A stretch of 64,000 nt of DNA, from positions 1-64,000 of IMG/VR virus record IMGVR_UViG_3300033141_004852; one strand, given 5' to 3'. Under the pieces are notes generated by a model that saw nothing but the letters and a program-made list of their open reading frames with translations, made no database searches and was not told the DNA's origin. Each line of letters starts with the position of its first letter. The stretch's first letter is position 1. Position numbers and translations under genes: made by a program. The stretch is from a virus. This document shows, piece after piece, positions 17,094 to 25,898 of the stretch.

Positions 17094-18433
17094 CGTTCCT
17101 CCTTTGCTCGCGCGGCGGTAAGAATAAGATCAACCCAGTCGTCGGCGATGGTGTCCCAATCCCAATGTTTCCGCGCATACTGAACTCCACAACGACCTAA
17201 GCGGACACGCCACTCGGGATCCTGGTACAACCGCTCCAGCTTCTGGAGTAGTTGCCGCCGGTCTCCCCGAGGGCGCTCAATGCAATTTCGCACCCCCGTC
17301 ACGCCAAATTGCGGCCGGCACCGCAACCACGGGTGCGAGAAATAGTCGGTGATGCCCGCGTAGTCCACCGCGAGAGCGGGAATCCCCGCAGATTGCGCCT
17401 CCAGATGCGGGAGCCCACACCCCTCCCCATGATGCCAGAGTACGTGAACATCCAATGCCGCGTAGTAGTGATTGAGGATCTCGTGGGGGATCGTCTTCCC
17501 GGATTCCAAATCGGGGAAGCGGATCACGCGCTCGATTGGCATGTGAAGCGGCAGCAACCGCTCCAGATCCCACCCGTCCAACTTCCCGGGGTAGAAGCGC
17601 GTCCAGGGGAAGAAGTACACATCTTCGTGGCGACGCATAAACTCCCCCACCGCGCGGGCGATACCGGGCCAGTCCTTCCGCGATTGGTTCGTCGCCACCA
17701 TCCCGATGACGAACCCCTTCTGTACCTTCTCCGGGAAGCCAAAGGACTTCCGCGCATGTGCCTGCGGATATGGGTGGAAGACGCGGAAGTCCACGCCGTG
17801 GGGAATCACGCGGGTCCTCGCGAGGGCGTCATCCCGCACATCCTCGGGGAGACACCCTGCATAGAGGTCTCGCGCCCATTTCCCGTAGAGGACAGTCCAA
17901 TGCTGGCGGTACATCAACTCCTGCCAACTCAGGCGGTGGAGTTTCCCCTCCTCGTCCTTGATAATCTGGTGGGGGAGGGTGCCGTCTGCGACCATGCCGT
18001 CGATGGGTTGGTAGTAGATGAACTGCGGGCCCAGGCTATCCTGGAACGCACGGGAGCGCACGAGCCATGCCGTCATCCACAAGTCAGCGTTGGTAATCAC
18101 CACATCAAATTGGAACCGGCGAATCCAATCGTGGAGACAGTCTTGTCCCCAGGGGTCTTCGCCCACGACCTCGTAAGATGGGATACCCCCCGGGTGGCTG
18201 AAGTCGATGTCCCACGTGTGCTTTGCCACCGTGATCTCATTCAACCACCGAAGTTTCTCCGCGCTATCAGGCATCGTCGCCGCAGCCTGCACCGGATGGA
18301 AGCCGATAGCCAGCTGCCGGATCTCGAATCTACCCGTCCTCGCCAAACGAGAAAGAAGATTTCGTGCTACGGTGGCAAAACCCGTCCCGAGTGCGTACCA
18401 ATCTCCGACGTACCCTACGCGAATGGGTGTCAT
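16907..18433 (-). CDS. Glycosyltransferase family 4-like (GT-B fold)
   Basis: This 508-residue enzyme has the two-domain GT-B layout. VGYVGDW lies at the start, IPHGVDFRVF near residue 215 opens the second domain, and HGEGCGLPHLEAQ near 345 is the E-x7-E nucleotide-sugar site. The expected fold ends near residue 445. The last 60 residues are an unusual tail overlapping a second, nested reading frame with its own ribosome binding site (see 16907-17093). The start at 18433 has an ATGA overlap and GGAG upstream. It probably glycosylates a phage structural or host surface component together with the adjacent GT2. Confidence 0.86.
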   Translation of the reverse strand: MTPIRVGYVGDWYALGTGFATVARNLLSRLARTGRFEIRQLAIGFHPVQAAATMPDSAEKLRWLNEITVAKHTWDIDFSHPGGIPSYEVVGEDPWGQDCLHDWIRRFQFDVVITNADLWMTAWLVRSRAFQDSLGPQFIYYQPIDGMVADGTLPHQIIKDEEGKLHRLSWQELMYRQHWTVLYGKWARDLYAGCLPEDVRDDALARTRVIPHGVDFRVFHPYPQAHARKSFGFPEKVQKGFVIGMVATNQSRKDWPGIARAVGEFMRRHEDVYFFPWTRFYPGKLDGWDLERLLPLHMPIERVIRFPDLESGKTIPHEILNHYYAALDVHVLWHHGEGCGLPHLEAQSAGIPALAVDYAGITDYFSHPWLRCRPQFGVTGVRNCIERPRGDRRQLLQKLERLYQDPEWRVRLGRCGVQYARKHWDWDTIADDWVDLILTAARAKEERCKSGNAKTVGECGLGGSTGESSSAQIAPRIRPYNDVALTKLPDAAAMLDAMRRVTERGRSR

Positions 18434-19020
18434 GTTGACTTCTCCGCTTTCCAGGTTTCGAGGCTGAAGTTGACAACTATCCAATCTTCTGTCCCCCGCG
18501 CCGCTGATACCTCCACGTGGGGGACGACGATGACATCGCTAATGTATGCCTGTGCGATAACGTCCTCGCCGCGGCTCACCGGCGGGTCCCCGGACACAGA
18601 GTACCAGAAGTAGATGGGAAGCGCGCCCTTGGAGGTGAGAAACGCCGTCAACCAATCCTGAATACGTTGACGCGTGAGGAGATTCTGCTCCCCCATCTTG
18701 ACGTTGATCTCCCAGAAACTCTGCTCCTTCGTAGCACCGCCGTACAACGTGTCGACGGCTGGCATCGCCTGGCGGGGGAACCAAGTGAGATAGGGCACCT
18801 TCGTCGCATCGTCCCGCAAATCAATTGTGGGGAGCTCCCGCAGAGTAGTATACGCAGGCCGCACGAGGATGCCCGGCATTACCTCGTCGAGCGTCACATA
18901 CTCGATCTCTCCCGTCGTGCGGTTGTATACGGGGGCAGTCTCCGTCTGGAGAGCATAGCCCAGGCTCTGATTGATGTCCTCCGTGAGCCCCACATTGTCC
19001 TCGGCACCAGTAGCAGCCAT
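18430..19020 (-). CDS. Possible tail terminator / tail completion protein
   Basis: This 196-residue protein lies after the head-tail connector genes and before the tail module, where siphoviruses carry the tail terminator. The sequence alternates strands and helices and ends in a beta-rich half. I chose the ATG at 19020, with GGGAGG twelve bases upstream. The assignment comes only from gene order and size. The tail tube gene is not immediately next because three sugar-related genes intervene. Confidence 0.5.
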   Translation of the reverse strand: MAATGAEDNVGLTEDINQSLGYALQTETAPVYNRTTGEIEYVTLDEVMPGILVRPAYTTLRELPTIDLRDDATKVPYLTWFPRQAMPAVDTLYGGATKEQSFWEINVKMGEQNLLTRQRIQDWLTAFLTSKGALPIYFWYSVSGDPPVSRGEDVIAQAYISDVIVVPHVEVSAARGTEDWIVVNFSLETWKAEKST

Positions 19021-19021
19021 G

Positions 19022-19795
19022 CTAAGATAGACCTCCCACAATTTCGAGGGCTTGTCCGAACAACTCCGGCCCCAGTGTTTGCACCATCATCTGCGACCGC
19101 CGGAAGGGAGCGGCACCCCACGGCTCTACGGAGATAAGCCCCACGGTATTCATTCCCAGGAAACGGCGCCGACGCGGCCACATTCCCGCACTCACCGCCA
19201 GCCCCGGGTTCCTCCCCCCAACACGCTGAAGTGCCCCCTGATCGCGGAAGGCACCAGGGTGGCGGACACGCTGTGCAAATGTCAACTGGTAATCCTTACG
19301 GAACCACACAAAGCGCATCCACTGACGGTCCGGTCGGGGACCATACTCGTGAGGGGATGTTCCGTACTCTACCATTCTCCAGATAGGGGGACCGTCCTGG
19401 CGAATCAACTCATCTTGGTAGCGGGGGCTGTCGCTCCCCCACCCGCGGCGGTAGTACATCGGGAGCAGCCGATCCAGTACCGCGCGGTTACCATAGAGGG
19501 CACGCCAGACCCTACCTGTATTGGAAATCCGCCCCATCTCCGGGAGCATCAGCACGTCGGCAAAGTACATCCGGTCGCTTTCAGTCGGATGCCCCGTAGG
19601 CGGCCAGCGAAAACCTCCCGCTACTGACTTAGCGCGGGCAGCCGTCCAACATCCGGGGACACCTCGGCCAGGAGTTGGATCTCGGTACATCCCCAACGCC
19701 AAACTCGCCGCCGCCCGCGCTGCCACCCGCAGGCGGTCACGCACCCGATTGAAACGATCACGACCGTGGCGGGTAAATTGTACCAGCGGCGGCAT
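19022..19795 (-). CDS. Head-tail connection / neck protein, unassigned
   Basis: This 257-residue basic protein is rich in Arg and aromatic residues (MYFADVLMLPEMG, YYRRGWG). It occupies the neck region of the morphogenesis operon, next to a protein of the size of HK97 gp10-like tail completion proteins, and may itself be such a component. The start at 19795 is preceded by GGGAGGAATGATAG. I see no catalytic motif. Confidence 0.5.
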   Translation of the reverse strand: MPPLVQFTRHGRDRFNRVRDRLRVAARAAASLALGMYRDPTPGRGVPGCWTAARAKSVAGGFRWPPTGHPTESDRMYFADVLMLPEMGRISNTGRVWRALYGNRAVLDRLLPMYYRRGWGSDSPRYQDELIRQDGPPIWRMVEYGTSPHEYGPRPDRQWMRFVWFRKDYQLTFAQRVRHPGAFRDQGALQRVGGRNPGLAVSAGMWPRRRRFLGMNTVGLISVEPWGAAPFRRSQMMVQTLGPELFGQALEIVGGLS

Positions 19796-19798
19796 CTA

Positions 19799-20269
19799 TC
19801 ATTCCTCCCGAGACTCCGTTTGGAGGAGCAGCGGCAACAACGCCCGCAGATTCTCCGTCAGATGCTGCACATGCCGTGCCACAATAGCGCGGAGACGCTT
19901 CTCCACCAACTCCGCTACCGCCGCCTGGTACTCATTGGCATCGCGAGCCCATGTTGGATTCATGGCGCGGCGACGCACTGCCGCCCCCAGGACTCGGTAT
20001 GCCGAGCCTCGGAGCGGCTCCGTCAACGCCCCCGCTACCGTCTCCGCCGCCACCCGGGAAAGGCGCCTCTGCGGAGACTGTCGAGTTTCCCGCTGAAGCC
20101 ACGCGCGTACATCTGCCGCCACCCCGTTGATGAATCGCTGCTGTACCAACGTCACCACAAGTTGATCCGCTGCGAGTTCGCGCTCCAGGTCCGTGAGGAG
20201 CACCTTCATCAGGTACGTAGCATGATCCTCAATTTTCTCCTCGTACCGCTTCAGTAGATTCGCCTTCAT
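19799..20269 (-). CDS. Helical head-tail connector candidate
   Basis: This 156-residue protein is almost entirely helical and charged (for example EELVEKRLRAIVARHV-type stretches in the C-terminal half). It sits in the connector cluster. The start at 20269 (MKANLLKRY) has CAGGAG upstream. The longer frame from 20314 overlaps the previous gene without a binding site. No specific family was recognised. Confidence 0.5.
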   Translation of the reverse strand: MKANLLKRYEEKIEDHATYLMKVLLTDLERELAADQLVVTLVQQRFINGVAADVRAWLQRETRQSPQRRLSRVAAETVAGALTEPLRGSAYRVLGAAVRRRAMNPTWARDANEYQAAVAELVEKRLRAIVARHVQHLTENLRALLPLLLQTESREE

Positions 20270-20273
20270 CGTC

Positions 20274-20705
20274 TTACTCCTGTCTGGAAACATCCACGCT
20301 ACAGCGGACAGCAACCAGCCCCGAAGCGGGGCTCTTCAACACATCGATGACCCGGCACGTCATCTCCCGAACCCCCGTCTCCGTGTACTGCGGCACGAGG
20401 ACAATCTTCGCATCGCGCAGGATCTCGTAGTACATCTCGGGGATGTCCATGAGTGTCGCATCCACATCGATGAAGATATACCCACCTGCGCCATCCGGCC
20501 TCGTAAGTCGGTGGGTACGCCCACCCCAGACTATGCGAGCAGGGATCATCTGCGTAGTCGTCGTGCGCGTAACCCCCTGACCGAGGGGATCCGCCGCCGA
20601 GGGGGACCCGCTCACAGTGTACTGCTCTACCTTGAAATAGGTAGCTTCAGCCCCACCAGCGCGGGTGCGTTCTCGTTGCAGAGCAAGCTTGTCCACCGGC
20701 CTCAT
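20274..20705 (-). CDS. Head closure / head-tail connector candidate
   Basis: This 143-residue beta-rich protein begins with an ATGA overlap on the gene before it. Its size and strand-rich sequence suit a head closure (stopper) protein, which seals the connector after packaging. The C-terminal half (MTCRVIDVLKSP) is the best-formed beta segment. Evidence is positional only. Confidence 0.5.
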   Translation of the reverse strand: MRPVDKLALQRERTRAGGAEATYFKVEQYTVSGSPSAADPLGQGVTRTTTTQMIPARIVWGGRTHRLTRPDGAGGYIFIDVDATLMDIPEMYYEILRDAKIVLVPQYTETGVREMTCRVIDVLKSPASGLVAVRCSVDVSRQE

Positions 20706-21709
20706 ACGATGTTCCCCACATCCTCAGCCGCCCACACCTGACCCTCAAAATCTGAAGCATAATCGATGGCGGCAAAGCGAGGGAGTGTATACCCAGCATC
20801 CCGCACCAACAGCGACAACTTCGCTTGTAGCGTCCGCAACAATTGCTGCAAGTCCGCCGCCCGCCGTGTAGTATCCACCGCACCGAGACCGTCGGTCAAA
20901 CGCATCCCCTGCGCCGCCGCGTATGCTTGCTGGCCAGTCAGGACCTCCCGGGCAGCCATCAGCACCAGGATAGCACGGTCGATTCCCGTCGGCTCGGTAG
21001 CAAACGTCAACTCCGTACCGGACAGACTCACCGGGTACTTGTCCGCCCCCCAAACCCCGTAGAGGTGCCGCGCCGCCGCCCCAATCGCCCACTGGATGTA
21101 ACTGGTCCGGTAACGGTAGACGTTCCCCTCCAAATAGTGTCCCGATCCCGTAGCTGGTGCCGTCTCATACACCAGCAACCCCGTATCCACGTTGAGGGAA
21201 TACCCCGAGGTGATCTCGTTCCCGGTAGCATCAAAGAGTTTCGTTCCCCCGCCTAGCGGCATCAGCGACGACTGGAACCGCTTGTTCACACCGTCAATGA
21301 CTCCCCGGGGCACAATATGGGTTTGATACTCTCCCCAATCGCCGACCGCCTGGCGAACCTCCGTAACCAGGTTGCCCTCTACAGATGAGTCTGCCTGATT
21401 CACTGGATTGAGGAGGGGGTCATAGGAAACGATGGTGAAGGTGACATCCGCGGGGTCCGCTCCCGCTGATGTCGCGTGGAGAAGCAACGTCCCCAGGGTA
21501 TCTACATCCTCAGCAGTAGGATTCAATCGGTAGAGTCCGTAGCCGATTTCCTCCACGGATCCATCGGCACTTACCCACCCGGATGCGTCCTCCTTCCAGA
21601 GGAGAACCGTCGGGGAAAGTCCGGTCTTCCCCGTCCGATGGTCGGTGGAATCCACCATCAAGAACTCCAGCCCGACCGATGTATTCCCTTTTTGAATCAA
21701 TTGAGGCAC
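20702..21709 (-). CDS. Two-domain structural protein (adaptor-like)
   Basis: This 335-residue protein appears to have two domains. Residues 1-100 are an immunoglobulin-like or beta-sandwich module (LMVDSTDHRTGKTGL, then GYGLYRLNPTAEDVDTLG) of a type repeatedly found on phage virion proteins. Residues 230-335 are helical and could be the head-tail adaptor. The start is GTG at 21709, with GGGAGGAG upstream. It directly follows the major capsid gene, separated by a strong terminator. Confidence 0.58.
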   Translation of the reverse strand: MPQLIQKGNTSVGLEFLMVDSTDHRTGKTGLSPTVLLWKEDASGWVSADGSVEEIGYGLYRLNPTAEDVDTLGTLLLHATSAGADPADVTFTIVSYDPLLNPVNQADSSVEGNLVTEVRQAVGDWGEYQTHIVPRGVIDGVNKRFQSSLMPLGGGTKLFDATGNEITSGYSLNVDTGLLVYETAPATGSGHYLEGNVYRYRTSYIQWAIGAAARHLYGVWGADKYPVSLSGTELTFATEPTGIDRAILVLMAAREVLTGQQAYAAAQGMRLTDGLGAVDTTRRAADLQQLLRTLQAKLSLLVRDAGYTLPRFAAIDYASDFEGQVWAAEDVGNIV

Positions 21710-21748
21710 CGTTGTCTCCTCCCCCTATATTCCACAATCAACAAAGCC

Positions 21749-21778
21749 GGGGCCGGGCCGGTCGACCGGCCCGGCCCC
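21749..21778 (-). terminator. Rho-independent terminator after the major capsid gene
   Basis: This is a perfect 30-base palindrome: 13 bp arms (GGGGCCGGGCCGG) around the tetraloop TCGA. On the minus strand it is followed by the T-rich GGCTTTGTTGATTG. It lies between the capsid stop and the GTG of the next gene, so it probably ends most capsid transcripts and lowers expression of the neck genes. Confidence 0.8.
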
Positions 21779-21808
21779 GTAGGGAGCGGTCTGTCATCCG
21801 CCCAGTTG

Positions 21809-23047
21809 TCAGGATGCGTACTTGATACGCACCACGTTCGGCTGCTGGTAGGCAACGCTGGTGAAGAGAACGTTCTTCATCAGCACGAATACATCGTACA
21901 CTCGCGGCCCACGGGTCTCCGTCCGCAGGTACTGCAAGTTATCGACGACATACGCCTGACCAGACTGCCCGAGATCCTCCGGCGCCGGCCACGTGTAGAG
22001 CCACGCGGCACCGCGCGGTGCCAGCATCTTCGCAGGCGGGTCCAACAGCGCCCAAGCATACTTGGTGCTGCCGGTGTTGTCGATGGTGTTATTCGGCTTC
22101 GGGATCGGGAACTGAATACCGAACAACTGGAAGTACGCGTCTTCCCCATCGCGCAGAACCTGCGCGCGGAAGGACTCCGGCAGAGCCGGGAAGTTCGAGC
22201 CGGTCTCGACGGCATCCCACATCGTCATCAGCCCGTCGGGGTCGATGTCGATGCGAGCGATGCGCCGATTGAGCTTCAGTGCATGACCCCCCAACGTCTT
22301 GAAGAAGTTGAGGTCGATCTTGTCGTTGTCCGATGCGTCCAGATCATTTGTGTCGGGGACACTGGCGGACACCACCCGACTGGAGATCCAGTCGAAGGCG
22401 TTCGACCGCATTCCCGAAGCCACGACCTGGTTGGTCACCGCAGTCACCGCGTCGGCGTCGATCTGCTCGGACATCGCAATCGCGGCCACATCGGCCACGT
22501 AGGCGATGTCCTCCAGGTAGCGGTCGGGATACAGCGGGTCCCACCGCGGAATCCAGATCTCGGGGATCGTGTAGACGATAGGATCACCCAAGGTGAATAC
22601 GCCATCACGATTCCGATGGATCTCCACCCAGTTTCCACCGGGTTCCGCGAGCTTGTACACCTTCGGGAGCTTCACTCCCTGTACCCGGTATGCAAGCTGC
22701 TCGCCGTACCCGACCTCCTGCGCGTCGCAGTAGTCGAGTGCCCAACTCTGAGCCGTGATCCGCTGGTGAATGCGGTTGATGATCTGCTGGCGGATCCGCG
22801 AGGGGACGGGAGCCTGGTCCGGCAAGGCACCACGCCCCTGGGTCTGGAACTCGCCGAAGATTCGCTTGAGTTCCTCAATCCGCTGCTCTCGCGAGGCTTG
22901 GCTGTTGGGTGCCTCCAGGGCCTTCACCGCACGCTCGTACAAAGCCTGGTTACAGGCGAGTACGCGCCGCGGCGAACGCAGGAGGGACTGCACTTGGTCC
23001 CGACTTGAATGGGCCGGGATAATCGGAGCGGCTGAAATCGCAGGCAT
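21809..23047 (-). CDS. Major capsid protein
   Basis: This 412-residue protein is the likely major head protein. It follows protease, scaffold and decoration genes and precedes the connector cluster. It has helical charged N-terminal sequence followed by mixed alpha/beta sequence (IWIPRWDPLYPDRYLED near residue 160) and a beta-rich C-terminus, all usual for capsid shells of this size. The start at 23047 has AAGGAGG upstream. It is flanked by two hairpins, consistent with a highly expressed gene. It could be proteolytically trimmed, since a prohead protease gene is present. Confidence 0.82.
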   Translation of the reverse strand: MPAISAAPIIPAHSSRDQVQSLLRSPRRVLACNQALYERAVKALEAPNSQASREQRIEELKRIFGEFQTQGRGALPDQAPVPSRIRQQIINRIHQRITAQSWALDYCDAQEVGYGEQLAYRVQGVKLPKVYKLAEPGGNWVEIHRNRDGVFTLGDPIVYTIPEIWIPRWDPLYPDRYLEDIAYVADVAAIAMSEQIDADAVTAVTNQVVASGMRSNAFDWISSRVVSASVPDTNDLDASDNDKIDLNFFKTLGGHALKLNRRIARIDIDPDGLMTMWDAVETGSNFPALPESFRAQVLRDGEDAYFQLFGIQFPIPKPNNTIDNTGSTKYAWALLDPPAKMLAPRGAAWLYTWPAPEDLGQSGQAYVVDNLQYLRTETRGPRVYDVFVLMKNVLFTSVAYQQPNVVRIKYAS

Positions 23048-23078
23048 CTTATCCCAACACCTCCTTTCCTCAAACAAT

Positions 23079-23097
23079 CGACTTGGTAGCCAAGTCG
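23079..23097 (-). terminator. Hairpin between decoration and capsid genes
   Basis: An 8 bp perfect stem (CGACTTGG/CCAAGTCG) with a 3-base loop is followed on the minus strand by ATTGTTTGAGG. It resembles a short terminator and lies just upstream of the capsid ribosome binding site, so it may also tune capsid translation. Confidence 0.55.
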
Positions 23098-23119
23098 TTA
23101 CGACTTACCCAGCAGGCTC

Positions 23120-23632
23120 TCAGGAACCCACGTGGGTGATGTGGACGATGACGAACCCATCGTCGCCCAGACGGTTCTCCTTCAGGCGGGCGATCTCCAC
23201 CGAGCCGTCGCCGGAGTCCTGCTTCACGACGATCTCCCCATCAATGACGGAGAGAGCAGTCTCCAGAGCAGTACCGGAACTCAGGGCGCCGGTCCCACTG
23301 GTAGCGACCACCGAGGTCTCGATCTCCATCCCCGGCTTCAGGTTGATCTGCGCCACCGGGCGACCCGACTTCTTCACACTCTTGTGGACTTGGAGTAGCC
23401 GGTCTTGGAAAGAGGGGCCGTCGGCAGTCACCCGCTCCAGAAGCAACGCCTCCACTGGGGTGGAACCCGCAGTTGCCTTCTTCAGCTTGTCGAGAGTCTC
23501 CGAGTAGTCTACGTAAACGAACGATCCTTCATAAACCGTTCCATTCGTAGACAGAGAGAAGACACTCAACTGATCCGCCGCGGGGTTCACACCCTTCAGC
23601 CGACCAAGCTTTACTTCATAAGTAGTGGCCAA
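23120..23632 (-). CDS. Capsid decoration / head-stabilising protein candidate
   Basis: This 170-residue, beta-rich, acidic protein lies between scaffold and major capsid genes, as many decoration proteins do. It has no helix-rich scaffold features. It starts with TTG at 23632, with AAGGAGGTGATACGTT upstream, the same leader pattern as the tail tube and protease genes. A decoration role is inferred from location and composition. Confidence 0.58.
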   Translation of the reverse strand: MATTYEVKLGRLKGVNPAADQLSVFSLSTNGTVYEGSFVYVDYSETLDKLKKATAGSTPVEALLLERVTADGPSFQDRLLQVHKSVKKSGRPVAQINLKPGMEIETSVVATSGTGALSSGTALETALSVIDGEIVVKQDSGDGSVEIARLKENRLGDDGFVIVHITHVGS

Positions 23633-23668
23633 AACGTATCACCTCCTTATAATCAGATTCGCTGCGGG

Positions 23669-24205
23669 TTAGCCGACGAGCAACGGCACCGGCTCTCCCG
23701 ACCCCTTATTGGGATCGTCCGCATTCGTCGCAGGCTCCTCACCCCCATCCTCGGAGGTGTGAGTCCCGCTGGTAGCGGGAGTCCAGGCTGCCTGTGCAGT
23801 CTTCTTCTTTCCGGCCTCCTGGTCCTGATCCGCACCTTGAGCCGCAGCCTTCTCCTCCAGGACCGCCTTTTCCCGGCGAAGGGTTTCCTTCTCCAGGTCG
23901 AACTCGCCAGCGGCCATCTGCTCCCGGAAAGCCTTCCGCTCCTCATCCGTGAGCGGCTTGATGGCGTCCAGGCTCGCCAAAGCAGCGGCTTCCTCTTCCA
24001 GGCGCTTCCGCTCCTCAGCACGAGCTTCCGCCAGCAACTTCGGAAGCTCCTTCTCCTTCCAGTCCTCCAGGATCGCCTCGCGGAACTCGGGGTCCTGACG
24101 AAGCTGCTCTTGGACGGTCGCCGACGCGGTCTTGCGAGCCTCATCCAACAAGGCCGCGACTTCCGCCGCCGTATACGACCGATCCTCCAGGTCTCTCATT
24201 GGCAT
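23669..24205 (-). CDS. Capsid scaffolding protein
   Basis: This 178-residue protein is almost wholly helical and very rich in Glu, Ala and Lys (LEEEAAALASLDAIK, EKETLRREKAVLEEK). Its C-terminus after about residue 130 is disordered and Thr/Gly/Pro-rich. This is the typical composition of a scaffolding protein that shapes the procapsid and is then removed, here probably by the adjacent protease. The start is at 24205, with GAGGAGGTG upstream. A second ATG two codons later is equally possible. Confidence 0.8.
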   Translation of the reverse strand: MPMRDLEDRSYTAAEVAALLDEARKTASATVQEQLRQDPEFREAILEDWKEKELPKLLAEARAEERKRLEEEAAALASLDAIKPLTDEERKAFREQMAAGEFDLEKETLRREKAVLEEKAAAQGADQDQEAGKKKTAQAAWTPATSGTHTSEDGGEEPATNADDPNKGSGEPVPLLVG

Positions 24206-25884
24206 ACTTCACCTCCTCTCCTGATCTTTTGCAGACCAGCAAGGCCTGCACAGACACCCACCCAGGAAGTGGGTTCTACCTTCATTTGACACTTCCAGGC
24301 CGCTGCCACCAAACGCTTCGCAATGAAGACGAGTTCCGGCCGCGTGTAGGGCGACTGCCCGCTTGCCACCGCGACGTTGAACTCCGCAAGCGACCCACTT
24401 ATTTGTTCCGCATCTCGTAGGGGGAAGCGTTTATTTGTGGGGTCCCCGTAGAACTCCTCTGACGCCGTATCCGCACTTGCGGTCCCAACCAACTGTCGAG
24501 GCCGCATCCCCTCGCCATACAACACCTCGATGAAGGGGGCACAAGCAACCCAGTCCAATTTGGCGCTGGATGTACCTGTCTTGACGCCAGCATATTTGCC
24601 CACGAGGCTCTTCGGGTTGACGGAGATGCCGAATCGTGCCGCGGCGCGCACGATCTTCTTCGCCATATACGTCAACTCCGCTTTCGAGTAATGGAGGCCC
24701 CGGCGACCCCTCACAGCATAGCGGAAGTAGCTGATTGCAGCGCGTACATGCTCCTCCGTATCCAGGGGATACATGTAGTTGGCGCCGTCAGCGTATTTCG
24801 ACCGCTCTTTCGGGTATCCGGCAGGCGGGGATTTATGCCCGCCGGACTTGGCCTTCGGTGCGGCACCCTCACCGTAGAGGATGTCCGTGAAATCGAGGAT
24901 CGCCGCCTCCGCACCCACGGGCATCGCGGGGTCCTCATCCACCATGTTCGCCAACGCTGCACGAGCATTCTCGCTCTTTTCGAGATACTGCTCGTCAACT
25001 TCCACGGGCGTCTTGTCCCCCAAAGTAATCTCGCCGTTATCACCTACTTCGATGCTGCATTTGTAGGTATTCACGCGCATTACATCGGGGGCCTCCACGA
25101 TCTCCGACAACTGGAAGACAACAGCGTCGGCGTAGGTAGCCACTACCCACGGACGCTCCCAGTAGCCATCGAAGGTCCGCCAACTGAACTTCTGCCGGAG
25201 TGCCAAGAGTACCCGGGTCAGAAACGCCTCCAGCGAATCCGAGAATTGGAGAGGCTTACCATCCGCAGCCGAAGCGGCGAGAACCGCCGCCGACGGGAAT
25301 GCAGGGCGAGAAGTCGTCAGGGGAACGAGCGCGATATCACCGAACTGCACGCCTCCCGGGTAGATCGTCGCGTCTGCAGAAGCGGCGATAATCTCCGTCC
25401 CACCACTGGGGATGGTATTCAGCGCCAGTAGCTCCCGCTCCGCAGCCTCCTCCATCGTCAACTTCTCGCCGTTGTGTTCCACGTAGGTCTGGTCGACCTG
25501 GTAGGTCCACTCACTGGAGACGCTGAAATCCGTAGTCAGACGTGCGGGGTCGATGTTCTCCGCCTGCAACTTCGCGCGGCTAAGTGCCAACGCCGCGTAG
25601 ATGGCACCGTCGGCTTGAGCGACTGCACGAATCGAGCCGTACAACTCCCCCGGCTGGTGCCCCATATTTACGAAGCTGCCAGCCATCGATTTCCACCCTT
25701 CACCAAGCTGCTCGGGAGTGAGCACCCAACCCTTACTCGCACGCTCACCCAACTTCGCTACATGGACATGGACGCCGACAACAGTAGGACTCTCCTCAAG
25801 AGGAGGCAGCCCCGTAGTCGCTCCCTGAGCAACTACAGTCACCGGCAAGGCCAGCGTTGCTCGTGTTGGCAGTTTGACCGGCAA
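24196..25884 (-). CDS. Prohead protease with tandem C-terminal repeats
   Basis: This 562-residue protein sits between portal and scaffold and is the likely head maturation protease. NMGHQPGELYGSI near residue 73 offers a catalytic His and TTDFSVSSEW near 117 a Ser. The segment FGDIALVPLTTSRPAFPSAAV-type near 180-200 is the usual end of the phage protease domain. The C-terminal third contains two related units, starting near YADGANYMYPLDTEEHV (about 365) and YGDPTNKRFPLRDAEQ (about 497), like the DUF6582 repeats attached to other phage proteases. It starts with TTG at 25884, with GAGGAGGTGATG upstream. Confidence 0.72.
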   Translation of the reverse strand: MPVKLPTRATLALPVTVVAQGATTGLPPLEESPTVVGVHVHVAKLGERASKGWVLTPEQLGEGWKSMAGSFVNMGHQPGELYGSIRAVAQADGAIYAALALSRAKLQAENIDPARLTTDFSVSSEWTYQVDQTYVEHNGEKLTMEEAAERELLALNTIPSGGTEIIAASADATIYPGGVQFGDIALVPLTTSRPAFPSAAVLAASAADGKPLQFSDSLEAFLTRVLLALRQKFSWRTFDGYWERPWVVATYADAVVFQLSEIVEAPDVMRVNTYKCSIEVGDNGEITLGDKTPVEVDEQYLEKSENARAALANMVDEDPAMPVGAEAAILDFTDILYGEGAAPKAKSGGHKSPPAGYPKERSKYADGANYMYPLDTEEHVRAAISYFRYAVRGRRGLHYSKAELTYMAKKIVRAAARFGISVNPKSLVGKYAGVKTGTSSAKLDWVACAPFIEVLYGEGMRPRQLVGTASADTASEEFYGDPTNKRFPLRDAEQISGSLAEFNVAVASGQSPYTRPELVFIAKRLVAAAWKCQMKVEPTSWVGVCAGLAGLQKIRRGGEVCQ

Positions 25885-25898
25885 TTGACATCACCTCC

